The notes under the pieces were generated by a model. It saw only the letters and a program-made list of their open reading frames with translations. It ran no database searches and was not told where the DNA came from. Made by a program: the position numbers and the translations under genes. A DNA stretch of 64,000 nt from Streptomyces sp. NBC_00464 (GTDB lineage Bacteria > Actinomycetota > Actinomycetes > Streptomycetales > Streptomycetaceae). Location of the stretch: the NCBI RefSeq assembly GCF_036013915.1, contig NZ_CP107899.1, positions 5,146,001-5,210,000 of the forward strand, in the 5' to 3' direction. Shown piece after piece: positions 53,013-62,365 of this stretch (position 1 is its first letter; every line of letters begins with the position of its first letter).

Positions 53013-53066
53013 GGCGGGAGCCGGTCGTGCAGCCCTGCGAATTCAGGCTGTACGACCGGTCCCGCC
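53013..53066 (+). terminator. Long terminator hairpin after the VWA gene
   Basis: GGCGGGA, CCGGTCGT and CAGCC on the left pair with GGCTG, ACGACCGG and TCCCGCC on the right, with short bulges, around a loop of about 11 nt. It ends 17 nt before the next start codon. Confidence 0.7.
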
Positions 53067-53082
53067 GCGCCATGATGAGCGC

Positions 53083-53529
53083 ATGGACTCCCCGTTCCTG
53101 ACTCTCGCCGTGATCACGACCGGCCTCTACGCAGGCTTCATGCTGACGTTCCTCGTCGCGATCATGCCCGGCCTCGCCGCCCTGCCCGACGAAGGCTTCA
53201 CCGCGGCGATGCGCCGCTTCAACGAGAAGGTTCCCGGGCCCGTCTTCCTCGTCCTCTTCCTCGGCGTGATCGCATTCCCGGCCGTCGTGACCTTCACCGA
53301 GAACGGTGAGCACGAGTGGCCGCTGGCGGCCGTGGCGCTGGCATGCGCCGTCGTCTCCCACCTGGTGACGATCATCGGCAACATTCCGCTGAACAAGGCG
53401 CTCGCGGAGTCCGAGGGAGGCGACGACAGTGCGGCACGGGCCGCGTTCGAGTCCCGCTGGAACGCCCTGCACCGCTTCCGTACCGCGCTCTCGCTCGTCG
53501 CCTTCATCCTTCTGGCCGCGGCGGGGTGA
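53083..53529 (+). CDS. DUF1772 membrane protein
   Basis: A 148-residue membrane protein with four hydrophobic segments (LTLAVITTGLYAGFMLTFLVAIMPGL, VFLVLFLGVIAFPAVVTF, LAAVALACAVVSHLVTIIGNIPLN, FRTALSLVAFILLAAAG). VTIIGNIPLNKAL...W is typical of the DUF1772 (anthrone oxygenase-like) family. Function in bacteria is unknown. ATG 53083; the hairpin just upstream separates it from the VWA gene. Confidence 0.82.
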   Translation: MDSPFLTLAVITTGLYAGFMLTFLVAIMPGLAALPDEGFTAAMRRFNEKVPGPVFLVLFLGVIAFPAVVTFTENGEHEWPLAAVALACAVVSHLVTIIGNIPLNKALAESEGGDDSAARAAFESRWNALHRFRTALSLVAFILLAAAG

Positions 53530-53547
53530 CGCGCTCCCGGAGGCGTG

Positions 53548-53862
53548 TCACGCCAGGTGGAACACCTCGGTGAGCGGCACCATCGCCTCGTCCGCCGCCT
53601 CCGACTGCTCGAAGAAGTCCGCCATGTCACGCTGCCACCGCTCGTTCACCTCGGTCGCGGCCATCGCCTCGCGGGCCGCGTCGAAGTCCTCGGTCTCCAG
53701 ATAGCCGACGAGCAGCCCGTCCTCGCGGAGGAAGAGCGAGTAGTTGTGCCAGCCCGCCGCCGAGAGCGCGTCGAGCATGTCCGGCCAGACGGCGGCATGA
53801 CGCTCGCGGTACTCGGCGATGCGGTCCTTGCGTACGTTCAGCAGAAAGCAGACGCGCTGCAT
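53548..53862 (-). CDS. rhaM: L-rhamnose mutarotase
   Basis: A 104-residue dimeric-barrel protein that interconverts alpha and beta anomers of L-rhamnose. The family pattern is complete: catalytic His in YRERHAAVWPDMLDAL, SLFLREDGLLVGYLET and FEQ..EVFHLA at the end. ATG 53862 has GGGAG nine nt upstream. No rhamnose isomerase, kinase or aldolase is nearby. A LacI-type operator 70-80 nt upstream suggests control by a distant rhamnose regulator. Confidence 0.88.
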   Translation of the reverse strand: MQRVCFLLNVRKDRIAEYRERHAAVWPDMLDALSAAGWHNYSLFLREDGLLVGYLETEDFDAAREAMAATEVNERWQRDMADFFEQSEAADEAMVPLTEVFHLA

Positions 53863-53930
53863 GAGCGGGACTCCCGGGCGGTGGGCGCGCCGGTGCGGGG
53901 CCGCAGGGCGCACGGACTGAAAAGGTCGAC

Positions 53931-53942
53931 TGAAAGGTTTCA
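53931..53942. promoter_or_regulatory. LacI-type operator upstream of rhaM
   Basis: TGAAA-GG-TTTCA, a perfect 12-bp palindrome, in the region between rhaM and the divergent VOC gene. It resembles operators of actinobacterial LacI regulators for sugars. Confidence 0.55.
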
Positions 53943-54151
53943 ACGTGCTCGTCGCAAGCTAGACGGACAGCGGGTGTGCGGTCAATGGATCGTCTCGGCG
54001 GTGGGCTGGTGCATCCGAATGAATCTCACCTGAGGCGCGATTCTGATCTTTCGGAGTCCGGCTGTCCGGGGATGTCGAGAACGAGCCGCCGGCTCCGTCC
54101 CAGGGGTATCGGCGGCCACCAGGGCCGCATGAGGAAGAAGGAGAAGCCGGT

Positions 54152-54589
54152 ATGGCGATTCAACGGATGGACAACGTCGGCATCGTCGTCGAGGACATGG
54201 ACGCCGCCATCGCGTTCTTCGTGGAGCTCGGCATGGAGCTGGAGGGCAGGGCGGAGGTCCAGGGCCCCGTCGCCGACCAGTGCACCGGACTCGACGGCGT
54301 CCACTGCGACATCGCGATGGTCCGGACCCCGGACGGCCACAGCCGGCTCGAACTGGCGAGGTATCGCAGCCCCGAGGCGATCGCCGGGCCGCGCAACCCG
54401 CCGCACAACGTTCTGGGCACGCACCGCGTCATGTTCGCCGTCGACGACCTTGAGGACACCCTTGCCCGCCTGCGCCCTCACGGCGCCGAACTCGTCGGGG
54501 AGATCGCCCGGTTCGAGGACAGCTATCTGCTCTGCTATGTCCGCGGCCCGGAGGGCGTCATCGTCGGACTGGCCGAGCAGCTGGGCTGA
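54152..54589 (+). CDS. VOC (glyoxalase/methylmalonyl epimerase-like) family protein
   Basis: A 145-residue VOC protein with two paired modules: MDNVGIVVEDMDAAIAFFVELGM and HRVMFAVDDLEDTLARLRPHGAEL. Metal ligands of the family (His/Glu in VRTPDGHSRLELARY and late GPEGVIVGLAEQ) are in place. AGGAG lies upstream of ATG 54152. Such proteins are often lactoylglutathione lyase-like detoxifiers or dioxygenases. No neighbour explains it. Confidence 0.85.
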   Translation: MAIQRMDNVGIVVEDMDAAIAFFVELGMELEGRAEVQGPVADQCTGLDGVHCDIAMVRTPDGHSRLELARYRSPEAIAGPRNPPHNVLGTHRVMFAVDDLEDTLARLRPHGAELVGEIARFEDSYLLCYVRGPEGVIVGLAEQLG

Positions 54590-54778
54590 GGAGGGCGTCC
54601 CGGGCCGTGCGGCCGAACGGACGCGGTGGGAGGGGTCTCGGTACGTAGGCGGCAGCGCGACGCGCAGAGACCGGTGGGAGCTGCACGACGCCGGACCTTC
54701 CCCACTGTGGCCTGGGGGCGGTCCGGCGCTTATGCGTTCTCTACGCCGTCCTCGCTACCTTGCTGTGACCTGCTCAAA

Positions 54779-54800
54779 AGGCCCTCCCGAGGGAGGGCCT
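54779..54800 (-). terminator. Terminator of tRNA-Arg
   Basis: AGGCCCTCCC and GGGAGGGCCT, perfect 10-bp arms with a 2-nt GA tip. On the minus strand the stem is followed by TTTTG, a normal U-tract. Confidence 0.85.
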
Positions 54801-54818
54801 GACGTCGTACGGGCTGTG

Positions 54819-54891
54819 CGCCCCCGGCAGGACTCGAACCTGCGGCCAAGCGCTTAGAAGGCGCCTGCTCTATCCACTGAGCTACGGGGGC
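54819..54891 (-). tRNA. tRNA-Arg (anticodon TCT)
   Basis: The minus strand folds into a full cloverleaf: acceptor GCCCCCG/CGGGGGC, D-stem GCTC/GAGC, anticodon stem GGCGC/GCGCT with loop CTTCTAA (anticodon TCT, reading AGA), and T-arm GCAGG-TTCGAGT-CCTGC. The discriminator base is G; CCA is not encoded. AGA is a rare codon in this GC-rich genome. It is followed by a strong terminator. Confidence 0.97.
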
Positions 54892-54966
54892 CGGGTGTTG
54901 GCCTCGGTGGCCTGGAGCCCTGGGACCCGGGCGGTCCGTGACCTTGCCGGGACAAGGATAGGGCTC

Positions 54967-55037
54967 CGATTGTCTCGGCCCGGTTGCTTCACCTGCGTGG
55001 CACGATGTGGAGGTTCAGTGAAGCGAGACGATAATCG
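54967..55037. promoter_or_regulatory. Extended inverted repeat upstream of the dynamin operon
   Basis: CGAT-TGTCTC and GCTTCAC on the left match GTGAAGC-GAGAC and ATCG on the right across a loop of about 25 nt. A second hairpin, GGTGC/GCACC, is at 55044-55060, and TATACG at 55159-55164 looks like a -10 box 36 nt before the dynamin start. The 309-nt space has no gene. Confidence 0.45.
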
Positions 55038-55200
55038 CAGGTAGGTGCGATTCATGCACCGCTTTTGGCGCCTCACGCCCCGGGTGTTGTGCACTCGTTA
55101 TGCCTGCGCCCCACTCGTCCCCTCTGTCCGGACGGGGGAACCGGCGCGCAGAGGTGGCTATACGCTTCAAAAAGGCGCCAAAATTGGGCATTCTTCACAT

Positions 55201-56862
55201 GTGGTGACCTTGGACGTACGGCCTCAGCTCATCGACGCACTTTCCGCCCTGCGCGACCGTGTCGCTGCCGTGCGTCTTCCACTCCCGCTCCCAGGAGCTC
55301 CACGCGCCCGGCAGACCAGGATCGAACTGCTCGCACAGCTCGACGACTACCTGCTGCCCCGGCTCAAGGACCCCGAGGCGCCCCTGCTCGCGGTCATCGG
55401 CGGATCCACCGGCGCGGGCAAGTCGACGCTCGTCAACTCCCTCGTCGGACGCCGGGTCAGCGAGGCCGGGGTGCTGCGGCCGACCACGCGCACACCGGTG
55501 CTCGTCTGCCATCCGGATGATCATCACTGGTTCGCCGGGATCCGGGTGCTGCCACAGCTCACCCGAGTCTGGCTGCCTCCCGAGGAGTCCGCCGACCCCG
55601 GCCAGTGCGACGACCTCGACGGACTCGACGGGAACGCGGCCGAGGAAGGGACCGCGCTGCGCGTGGAAACCGCCGCCGGGCTCCCGCGCGGCCTCGCCCT
55701 GCTGGACGCCCCCGACATCGACTCGCTCGTCGTACGCAACCGCGTCCTGGCCGCCGAACTGATCTGCGCGGCGGACATCTGGGTCATGGTGACCACCGCC
55801 TCCCGCTACGCCGACGCCGTGCCCTGGCATCTGCTGCGTACGGCCAAGGAGTACGACGCCTCCCTCGTCACCGTCCTCGACCGGGTACCGCACCAGGTGA
55901 TCGCCGAGGTCTCACGGCAGTACGGCGCACTGCTCACCAAGGCCGGACTCGGCGAGGTGCCGCGCTTCACCATCCCCGAACTGCCCGAGTCCGCCGGCGG
56001 CGGCAGCGGGCTGCTCCCCACCACCGCCGTCGCCCCGCTGCGCGCCTGGCTCACCCACCGCGCACAGGACCCGGCGGCCCGTCAGCAGGCCGTCGGGCGG
56101 ACGGCGGCCGGGGTCATCGACTCCCTCGACGTCCGGATGCCGGCCCTCGCCGGAGCCGTCGCGGCGCAGTACGCCGCCGCCGTACGGCTGACCGGTGTGG
56201 TGGAGGACGCGTACGGCAAGGAGGGCGCCCGTGTCCGCAAACGGCTCCAGAACGGCGGAGCGCTCGCCGGGGACGCCCGGACCCGTTGGCGCGGCTACCC
56301 GCTCTACAGCACCGCGGAGGAGGTACTCGACGCACTCGTGGACTCCCTCGCCGCGCTTCTGGAGTGCGCGGTGTCCGCCGCCGACGAACAGATCCGCACG
56401 ACCTGGCGGCGCGAGCCCGCAGCCGCCGTCCTCGGCTTCGAGGCGGCAGGCCGGGAAGCCGGCGGCTGGGGGCCCGCCGAGGACATCAGCGGCCGGATCG
56501 CCATGACCGTACGGCGGTGGCGCCGGGTCCTGGAGGAACTGGCCGAGGAAGAGCTGCGGCTCATGGAACGCAACACCGCGCCCGACACCGAGACCGTCGC
56601 CGCCCTCCTCGCCGCAGCCCTCCTCGGCGGACGCCGCGCCCGTACCGCCGGAGAGCAACTGGCCGAACGCATCGGCGTCCAGGGCGCCCTGCGGCTGCGC
56701 GACAAGGGCGGCGCGCTGCTCACCAGCTATCTCGACCAGGTGCTCGGCGGCGAACGCGACCGCCGGCTCGCCCCGCTGGACGCGCTCGACGTGGCCCCCG
56801 AACCGCAGGCCGAACTGATTGCCGCCCTGTCCGTACTGCAGAAGGAGAGGTGGCAGCGATGA
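55201..56862 (+). CDS. dynA: Dynamin-like GTPase, first of pair (DynA-like)
   Basis: A 553-residue dynamin-family protein. The P-loop [15 protein letters not shown] (G67-S75 region) and the G3 motif LLDAPDIDS identify the GTPase; the switch I threonine lies in RPTTRTPV. The G4 NKxD is degenerate (VLDRV). The C-terminal half is helical. Its gene overlaps that of a second GTPase (ATGA), followed by an SSB lacking an acidic tip. In Streptomyces, DynA and DynB act together at the division septum to stabilise FtsZ rings during sporulation (established knowledge); the locus fits. GTG 55201 or the next GTG 55204 start it. Confidence 0.75.
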   Translation: MVTLDVRPQLIDALSALRDRVAAVRLPLPLPGAPRARQTRIELLAQLDDYLLPRLKDPEAPLLAVIGGSTGAGKSTLVNSLVGRRVSEAGVLRPTTRTPVLVCHPDDHHWFAGIRVLPQLTRVWLPPEESADPGQCDDLDGLDGNAAEEGTALRVETAAGLPRGLALLDAPDIDSLVVRNRVLAAELICAADIWVMVTTASRYADAVPWHLLRTAKEYDASLVTVLDRVPHQVIAEVSRQYGALLTKAGLGEVPRFTIPELPESAGGGSGLLPTTAVAPLRAWLTHRAQDPAARQQAVGRTAAGVIDSLDVRMPALAGAVAAQYAAAVRLTGVVEDAYGKEGARVRKRLQNGGALAGDARTRWRGYPLYSTAEEVLDALVDSLAALLECAVSAADEQIRTTWRREPAAAVLGFEAAGREAGGWGPAEDISGRIAMTVRRWRRVLEELAEEELRLMERNTAPDTETVAALLAAALLGGRRARTAGEQLAERIGVQGALRLRDKGGALLTSYLDQVLGGERDRRLAPLDALDVAPEPQAELIAALSVLQKERWQR

Positions 56863-58790
56863 CTGCCGTCACTGACGAAGGTCCGGGACAGAGCCAGGGA
56901 CGGACCCGGGCCCCGGAGCCGGCCCCCGGGCGGAACCGGGACGGCGCAGCCGCCCCCGGCGACAACCCCGGTCACGACCGGGACAGGCCGACTGGCGGCT
57001 GGGACGACGGACTCATCGCCCGCCGGTCCGCCACCGCCACCGACAAGGCCGCGCCAGACGCGGCCCCGGTGTCGGACCCGGAGGACGACGTACGGCCCCA
57101 GGTCGAGGCATACGTCCCCTCCGGCAGCCCGCTCAGTCCGCGCCTGGACGCGCTGCGCGAGCTCGTCGGCCTCTCCAGGGCCCGGCTCGACCGGACGGCC
57201 CTCGTCGAGGCGGGCCGGGTGCTCGACGAGGCCGCGGCCCGGCAGCGGCTCTCCTCCCGCCACACCGTCGTCGCCATCGCCGGAGCGAGCGGCAGCGGAA
57301 AATCGACCCTCTTCAACTCCCTCGCGGGCGCCCAGATCTCCGAAACGGGACTCCGCAGGCCCACCACCGCCGCACCGCTCGCCTGCTCCTGGACGGACGG
57401 TGCCGCGGGGCTGCTGGACCGGCTCGCCATCCCCGGACGGCTCAGGCGCAGGCCGCAGGCCGGCGGCACGGCGGCCGACGAGGCACTTCAGGGCCTCGTC
57501 CTGGTCGACCTGCCCGACCACGACTCGGCGGCGCGAGGGCACCGCGACCAGGTGGACCGGGTACTGGCGCTCGTCGACGCGGTGATCTGGGTGGTGGACC
57601 CGGAGAAGTACGCCGACGCCGCCCTGCACGAGCGCTATCTGCGGCCGCTCGCCGGGCACGCGGAGGTCACCTTCGTGGTCCTCAACCAGATTGACCGGCT
57701 ACCCGGTGAGGCCGCCGACCAGGTCCTGGACGACCTGCGCCGGCTCCTCGACGAGGACGGCATGGCGCTGGGCGAACACGGCGAACCGGGCGCCACCGTC
57801 CTGTCCCTGTCCGCGCTCACCGGCGACGGGGTCGGCGAGCTGCGTGAACTGCTCGGCCGGTTCGTCCAGGACCGCACGGCTGCGACCCGCCGGCTCTCGG
57901 CGGATGTGGACGCCGCAGCGGCCAGGCTCCGCCCGGTGTACGTCGCCGAGGGGCGGCCGGGACTGGGGGAGGGGGCCCGGGAGGAGTTCGCCGACCGGCT
58001 CGCGGAGGCCGTGGGCGCCTCCGCCGCCGGGCAGGCCGCCGAACGCGAATGGCGGCGCAACGCCGGACGGGCGTGCGGCACGCCGTGGCTGCGGCTGTGG
58101 CGCTGGTACGAGTCCACCCGGCAGCCCGGCGGCCTTGACCGCGGCGCACTCGCCGCGCCGCCCGAGGAACACCTCACCGCACGCCAACGGGTCGAACAGG
58201 CGGTGCGCACCGTGGCCGACGACGCCGCCGACGGGCTGCCCGCACCCTGGGCGCAGGCGGTGCGTGAGGCCGCGGTGCAGGGAGCACAGGGGCTGCCCGA
58301 GGCGCTCGACGAACTGGCCGGACGGGCTTCCGGGACGGAGGGCCGGGGCACGGATACCGGCAGCGGCACGGCCGGCGCGCGGCGCGCCGAGGGCCGGGAG
58401 CACGGCGGGCGAGGAGGCGCGAAGCCCCCGAGGCCGGCCTGGTGGCCCGCGGCCGTACTGGCTCAGGTGGCCATGACGTTGCTGCAGATCTTCGGCGGTC
58501 TGTGGCTGGCCGGCCAGATCATCGGCGTACTGCAGCCGGGGCTGCTGACGCCCGCTCTGGTGATGCTGGCGGGCATCATCGGCGGTCCACTGGTGGAGTG
58601 GTCGTGCGCGGCGGCCGCCCGGGGGCCGGCGCGGCGGTACGGCCAGGAGGCCGAGCGAAGGCTGCGCGAGGCGGCGGCGGCCTGTGGGCGGGCCCGGGTG
58701 CTCGATCCGGTGGCGGCGGAACTGGTGCGCTACCGGGAGGTGCGCGAGCGCTTCGTGGCGGTGACGGAGTTTTCCACAACGGGCCGTTAG
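56859..58790 (+). CDS. dynB: Membrane-anchored dynamin-like GTPase (DynB-like)
   Basis: A 643-residue protein with a disordered acidic N-terminus (about 1-85), a GTPase domain with [16 protein letters not shown], the G2 Thr in RPTTAAP, G3 VDLPDHDS and G4 VLNQIDRL, and two C-terminal membrane helices (about 530-590, [21 protein letters not shown] and [17 protein letters not shown]). Only this partner has a membrane anchor, so it may recruit the first GTPase to the septum. It overlaps the previous gene by ATGA. Probably part of cell division during sporulation. Confidence 0.77.
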   Translation: MTAVTDEGPGQSQGRTRAPEPAPGRNRDGAAAPGDNPGHDRDRPTGGWDDGLIARRSATATDKAAPDAAPVSDPEDDVRPQVEAYVPSGSPLSPRLDALRELVGLSRARLDRTALVEAGRVLDEAAARQRLSSRHTVVAIAGASGSGKSTLFNSLAGAQISETGLRRPTTAAPLACSWTDGAAGLLDRLAIPGRLRRRPQAGGTAADEALQGLVLVDLPDHDSAARGHRDQVDRVLALVDAVIWVVDPEKYADAALHERYLRPLAGHAEVTFVVLNQIDRLPGEAADQVLDDLRRLLDEDGMALGEHGEPGATVLSLSALTGDGVGELRELLGRFVQDRTAATRRLSADVDAAAARLRPVYVAEGRPGLGEGAREEFADRLAEAVGASAAGQAAEREWRRNAGRACGTPWLRLWRWYESTRQPGGLDRGALAAPPEEHLTARQRVEQAVRTVADDAADGLPAPWAQAVREAAVQGAQGLPEALDELAGRASGTEGRGTDTGSGTAGARRAEGREHGGRGGAKPPRPAWWPAAVLAQVAMTLLQIFGGLWLAGQIIGVLQPGLLTPALVMLAGIIGGPLVEWSCAAAARGPARRYGQEAERRLREAAAACGRARVLDPVAAELVRYREVRERFVAVTEFSTTGR

Positions 58791-58893
58791 TCCACAGGCC
58801 CCAGCAGGAATTCCGCCTCCCCTTCAGCATGGGATCAGTGACCGGACGCAGAAGTGCGGGCACCGATATCCGGACCGAAGGGGAGGCGAAGTC

Positions 58894-59472
58894 ATGAACG
58901 AGACCCTGGTGACGCTGGTGGGGAACGCGGCGACCGGCGTGGAGTTCCGGGAGACCGCGAGCGGGGGAATGGCGCGATTTCGGTTCGCGGTGACGCCGCG
59001 GCGGTGGGACCGGGAGAAACAGCTCTGGACGGACGGGCACACCAGCTTCTACACCGTCTGGGCCTGGCGCACCCTGGCGTCGAACCTGACGGGTTCGGTG
59101 GCGGTGGGGGAACCCTTGGTGGTGCACGGCAGGCTGAAGGTGCGCGAGGAGGAACGGGAGGGGCAGCGCCGGACCTTCGTGGACATCGAGGCGGTGGCGG
59201 TGGGACACGATCTGACCCGGGGGACGTCGGCGTTCCGGCGCGTGGTCAGGGGCGAGCCGGGGCTGACGGCGCGGACCGGTGGCCGGGAGACGGGCGAGCC
59301 GGACCGGTGGGCCGTGCGGGACCGTCCGGCGGACCGGGAACAGCTCGCGGACCGGGCGGGACCACGAGATGCGGAGCGTGCACCGGCAGCGGATGACCGG
59401 ACGGAAGTCCCTGTCGCGAGGCGTCGGACGGTACGTCAGAAGAGCAATCCGGAACTGGTGTCGGCGTCCTGA
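58894..59472 (+). CDS. ssbB: Single-stranded DNA-binding protein without acidic tail (SsbB-like)
   Basis: A 192-residue SSB. The OB-fold is clear (MNETLVTLVGNAATGVEFRETASGGMARFRFAVTPRRWDREKQLW...YTVWAWRTLASNL). The rest is a charged, low-complexity tail that ends in SNPELVSAS instead of the DDDIPF-type tip by which SSB recruits partners. Streptomyces have an essential SsbA with the tip and an SsbB without it that is needed for chromosome segregation in sporulating hyphae (established knowledge). Position next to dynamin genes agrees. ATG 58894 has GGGGAGG upstream. Confidence 0.87.
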   Translation: MNETLVTLVGNAATGVEFRETASGGMARFRFAVTPRRWDREKQLWTDGHTSFYTVWAWRTLASNLTGSVAVGEPLVVHGRLKVREEEREGQRRTFVDIEAVAVGHDLTRGTSAFRRVVRGEPGLTARTGGRETGEPDRWAVRDRPADREQLADRAGPRDAERAPAADDRTEVPVARRRTVRQKSNPELVSAS

Positions 59473-59479
59473 CGGACTA

Positions 59480-59533
59480 CCCGGTGGAGGAGGTGAGGGC
59501 CACATTCCGGCCCGAGTCCCATCCTCCACCGGG
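59480..59533 (+). terminator. Branched terminator after the SSB gene
   Basis: CCCGGTGGAGGA and TCCTCCACCGGG form perfect 12-bp arms; GGGCC/GGCCC makes a small inner hairpin. It starts 8 nt after the stop codon. Confidence 0.75.
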
Positions 59534-59534
59534 G

Positions 59535-59566
59535 CGTTACCCGGGATAACGATTCCGATTCGGAAT
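59535..59566. promoter_or_regulatory. Two adjacent palindromes upstream of the surface protein gene
   Basis: CGTTA-CCCGGGA-TAACG (59535-59551) is followed at once by ATTCCG-ATT-CGGAAT (59552-59566). They lie about 140-170 nt before the thioester protein start, between the SSB terminator and its promoter. They may bind a developmental regulator; no family match is certain. The remaining space to 59706 has no gene. Confidence 0.45.
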
Positions 59567-59706
59567 GGTTGTCGGACGGTATGACGGGGGACTGTGCTTC
59601 GCTCGGTCCTTAGGATTCCTTAGTACTCACAGGGCACTTGAGTCGGCTGGCGGGACATTCCCCACACGCGTAACGGACGCGAGGGTCTCGCCCGGAGGGG
59701 AATTCT

Positions 59707-61155
59707 GTGTTTTCTGCTTCTTCAGCGACCGCATCGTCATCCACGACGACGGCCAACCCTCGACGAACCCGCGGCATAGCCCGGCTGGCTGCCGCGGTGG
59801 TGGCATCCGGCCTGGTCGTCGCCGGCGCCCTCACCGGCGCGGGCGGCGCGGTCGCTGACGAGGCGCCCCTGCACCAGGGGGGAGCGACCGCGACCCTGGA
59901 CGGGCTGAAGACGTTCGACACCGCGATCCTCCGTGTGGACGGCAAGAACCAGAAGCTGCCCGCCGGTCTCTTCGAGATGACCGTCGACGGCGGCGGCACG
60001 TTCAAGACCTACTGCATCGACATCCACAACCCGACCCAGGACCAGGCGAAGTACCTGGAGACCCCCTGGAACCAGACCTCGCTCGGCACGAACAAGGACG
60101 CCGGCAAGATCCGCTGGATCCTGGAGCACTCCTACCCGAAGATCGACGACCTCCAGGCGCTCGCCGAGGAAGCCGGCACGGGCCCGCTCACCGAGGAGAC
60201 GGCGGCTGCCGGCACCCAGGTGGCCATCTGGCGCTACTCGGACAACGCCGACGTGACCGCATCCGACGGCCAGGCCGAGAAGCTCGCCGACTGGCTGCAG
60301 AAGTCCGCCGCCGACACCGCCGAGCCCAAGGCGTCCCTCGCCCTGGACCCGGCCGCGGTGTCCGGCCGCTCCGGCCAACGCGTCGGCCCCGTCACGGTCC
60401 GCACCAACGCCGGACAGGTCTCCGTGACCCCGCCCGCGGACTCCGCCAGCGGCGTTCGCATCACCGACAAGAAGGGCAAGGCGGTCACCACGGCCGCCAA
60501 CGGCTCCCAGCTCTACTTCGACATCCCGGCAGGCGCCGCCGACGGCTCCGCCTCCCTGACCGTCCAGGCCACCACCTCGGTCCCCGTCGGCCGGGCCTTC
60601 GCCGGTGCCACCAAGAGCCAGACCCAGATCCTGGCCGGCTCCAGCGAGTCCACGGTCTCCGCGAGCGCCACCGCGACCTGGGCCGGCAAGGGCGCGATCC
60701 CGGCGGTCACCGCGAAGAAGAACTGCGCCAAGGGCGGCGTGGACGTCACCGCGAGCAACAAGGGCGACGAGACGTTCACCTTCGACCTGGCCGGTGTGGA
60801 ACACACCGTCGAGCCCGGCAAGTCCGAGACGGTCACCGTCCCGGTCGCCGAGGACCAGGCGTACGACGTCACGGTCACCGGCCCCGACGGCTTCACCCGC
60901 ACCTTCAAGGGCGTGCTGGACTGCCTGACCACCGGCAGCGGCAACGAAGGCATCACCACCCAGACCGCCGAGCAGCCCACCACGACCACCGCCACGGCCG
61001 GCGGCAGCACGACCGGCACCGAGGGCAACCTCGCCGAGACCGGCAGCTCCAACGCCACCCCGATCATCGCGGGCATCGCGATCGCCCTGGTCGTCATCGG
61101 CGGCGGCGCGGTCTTCTTCCTCCGCCGGCGCAAGGGCCAGTCCGCGGGCGAGTAA
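59707..61155 (+). CDS. Sortase-anchored thioester-domain surface protein
   Basis: A 482-residue cell-wall protein. A signal peptide (LAAAVVASGLVVAGALTGAGG) is followed by a thioester domain (TED) in which C103 (TYCIDIHN) and Q171 (GTQVAIWRYSD) should form an internal Cys-Gln thioester for covalent binding to a host or surface amine. Ig-like domains follow, and the end has LAETG (442-446), a membrane helix and RRRKGQ. LAXTG is the signal used by class E sortases of Streptomyces. GTG 59707 has GGAGGGG upstream. Ends in a hairpin terminator. Confidence 0.9.
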   Translation: MFSASSATASSSTTTANPRRTRGIARLAAAVVASGLVVAGALTGAGGAVADEAPLHQGGATATLDGLKTFDTAILRVDGKNQKLPAGLFEMTVDGGGTFKTYCIDIHNPTQDQAKYLETPWNQTSLGTNKDAGKIRWILEHSYPKIDDLQALAEEAGTGPLTEETAAAGTQVAIWRYSDNADVTASDGQAEKLADWLQKSAADTAEPKASLALDPAAVSGRSGQRVGPVTVRTNAGQVSVTPPADSASGVRITDKKGKAVTTAANGSQLYFDIPAGAADGSASLTVQATTSVPVGRAFAGATKSQTQILAGSSESTVSASATATWAGKGAIPAVTAKKNCAKGGVDVTASNKGDETFTFDLAGVEHTVEPGKSETVTVPVAEDQAYDVTVTGPDGFTRTFKGVLDCLTTGSGNEGITTQTAEQPTTTTATAGGSTTGTEGNLAETGSSNATPIIAGIAIALVVIGGGAVFFLRRRKGQSAGE

Positions 61156-61196
61156 CGAGCACACACGTCAGGGCCCGGCCACTACGCCCTGATCAC

Positions 61197-61227
61197 GGCC
61201 CCGGTACGGCTTCGGCCGGCCGGGGCC
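61197..61227 (+). terminator. Terminator after the thioester protein gene
   Basis: GGCCCCGG and CCGGGGCC, perfect 8-bp arms around a GC-rich loop, followed by TTCG. It is 42 nt after the stop. Confidence 0.75.
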
Positions 61228-61271
61228 TTCGCGTAGCGCGGGCCCGGATCACGCCGTCCGCGAATGGGGGA

Positions 61272-62108
61272 TCACGGGCGCTCGAAGTACTGGAGCACCC
61301 CGCCGACGGAGAAACACAGTGCCCCCATGAGAGTGCCCCAGTTGGCGATGTCGACGTTCACGACGCTTCCCGTGGCGGGGCGGGTGAAGTCGGCCAGCGC
61401 CGCGCCAAGGAAGAGCAAGGACCCGAGCTGATTGACGGCGACGATCCACCAGCCCAGATCGCGCGCTCGGATGCCCGGACGGCCATGACAGACCTCGACC
61501 AGAGCAAGGTGCCCCGAGACGAGGAACAGGGCGCACCCGACCATGTCGGGGGCCCAGATCAGCCTGTTCACCTGCTGCGCCGAAAGCCCCTGCAACAAGG
61601 AACTCAGCAGGTTGATGCCGAACACAAGCGTTCCCACGAACAGCAGGAAGGTACTCAGCCAGTCGATGCGGCCCGGCTCGTAGCTCCACCATCTCCAACG
61701 CCGAGCGGCAAGCGCCCCCCTTTCGTCGTCCTGGCGAGGAGCGTTGACGGCTTGGAGAAGCGACACATAGCCGCCCGTGTTGAAGAACAGGCCGCCGACG
61801 AAGTAGATCCAGGCACCCGTCACGTCACCTGCGCCGAACTGCGCCACCGCTGCCCCGGAGGCGAATAAGCCCCCACCCACCGCGAACGCACCCGCCGCCA
61901 TGGCATTCAGCCTGCGGAGACGACTGACCGACGTGCTGTCCGCTCTTCGGGAGCGGGGCTCCGAATCGCCCGCTGCCCGCACGGTGAGCAGGCCGCGCTT
62001 GCGCGCCCGCCGTGACTCCCAGACCGCAGTGCCCCCGTCGCCGAGGCGCCAAGTCAGCCGTGTCGTGAAGGGCCCCGGGCCCTCGGCAGTCCTCTCGATG
62101 CGGCTCAC
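61272..62108 (-). CDS. Multi-pass membrane protein (YrhK-like)
   Basis: A 278-residue membrane protein with six or seven hydrophobic segments in the C-terminal 215 residues; a charged N-terminus (about 1-65) comes first. WIYFVGGLFFNTGGYVSLLQAVNAPR and IDWLSTFLLFVGTLVFGINLLSS resemble YrhK-type proteins of unknown role. The start GTG 62108 follows TAGGGT by 6 nt with no ribosome-binding site, suggesting a leaderless mRNA. It lies alone, facing the surface protein gene. Confidence 0.75.
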   Translation of the reverse strand: MSRIERTAEGPGPFTTRLTWRLGDGGTAVWESRRARKRGLLTVRAAGDSEPRSRRADSTSVSRLRRLNAMAAGAFAVGGGLFASGAAVAQFGAGDVTGAWIYFVGGLFFNTGGYVSLLQAVNAPRQDDERGALAARRWRWWSYEPGRIDWLSTFLLFVGTLVFGINLLSSLLQGLSAQQVNRLIWAPDMVGCALFLVSGHLALVEVCHGRPGIRARDLGWWIVAVNQLGSLLFLGAALADFTRPATGSVVNVDIANWGTLMGALCFSVGGVLQYFERP

Positions 62109-62365
62109 TTTTCGACCCTAGCCCTTGAGCGGACATTTGCCTCATATGTGGATCGGCATCCGAGAGTGCTAAGTGGCCACCCCATCTTTTCGGTCAGTTC
62201 GGCGAGTCACCGCCTACGACAGCCGGTGACAGGTCGGCTACCAGTCCCGTCCCGATCGTGAAGGGCCAGGTCACGGCCACCAGCCGATACGGGTTTCCGT
62301 CAAGAGGTGGCCGTCAGGCAAGATGGGGTGTATCTGCCCACTCATCGATTGCCGGACGGTTTCTC

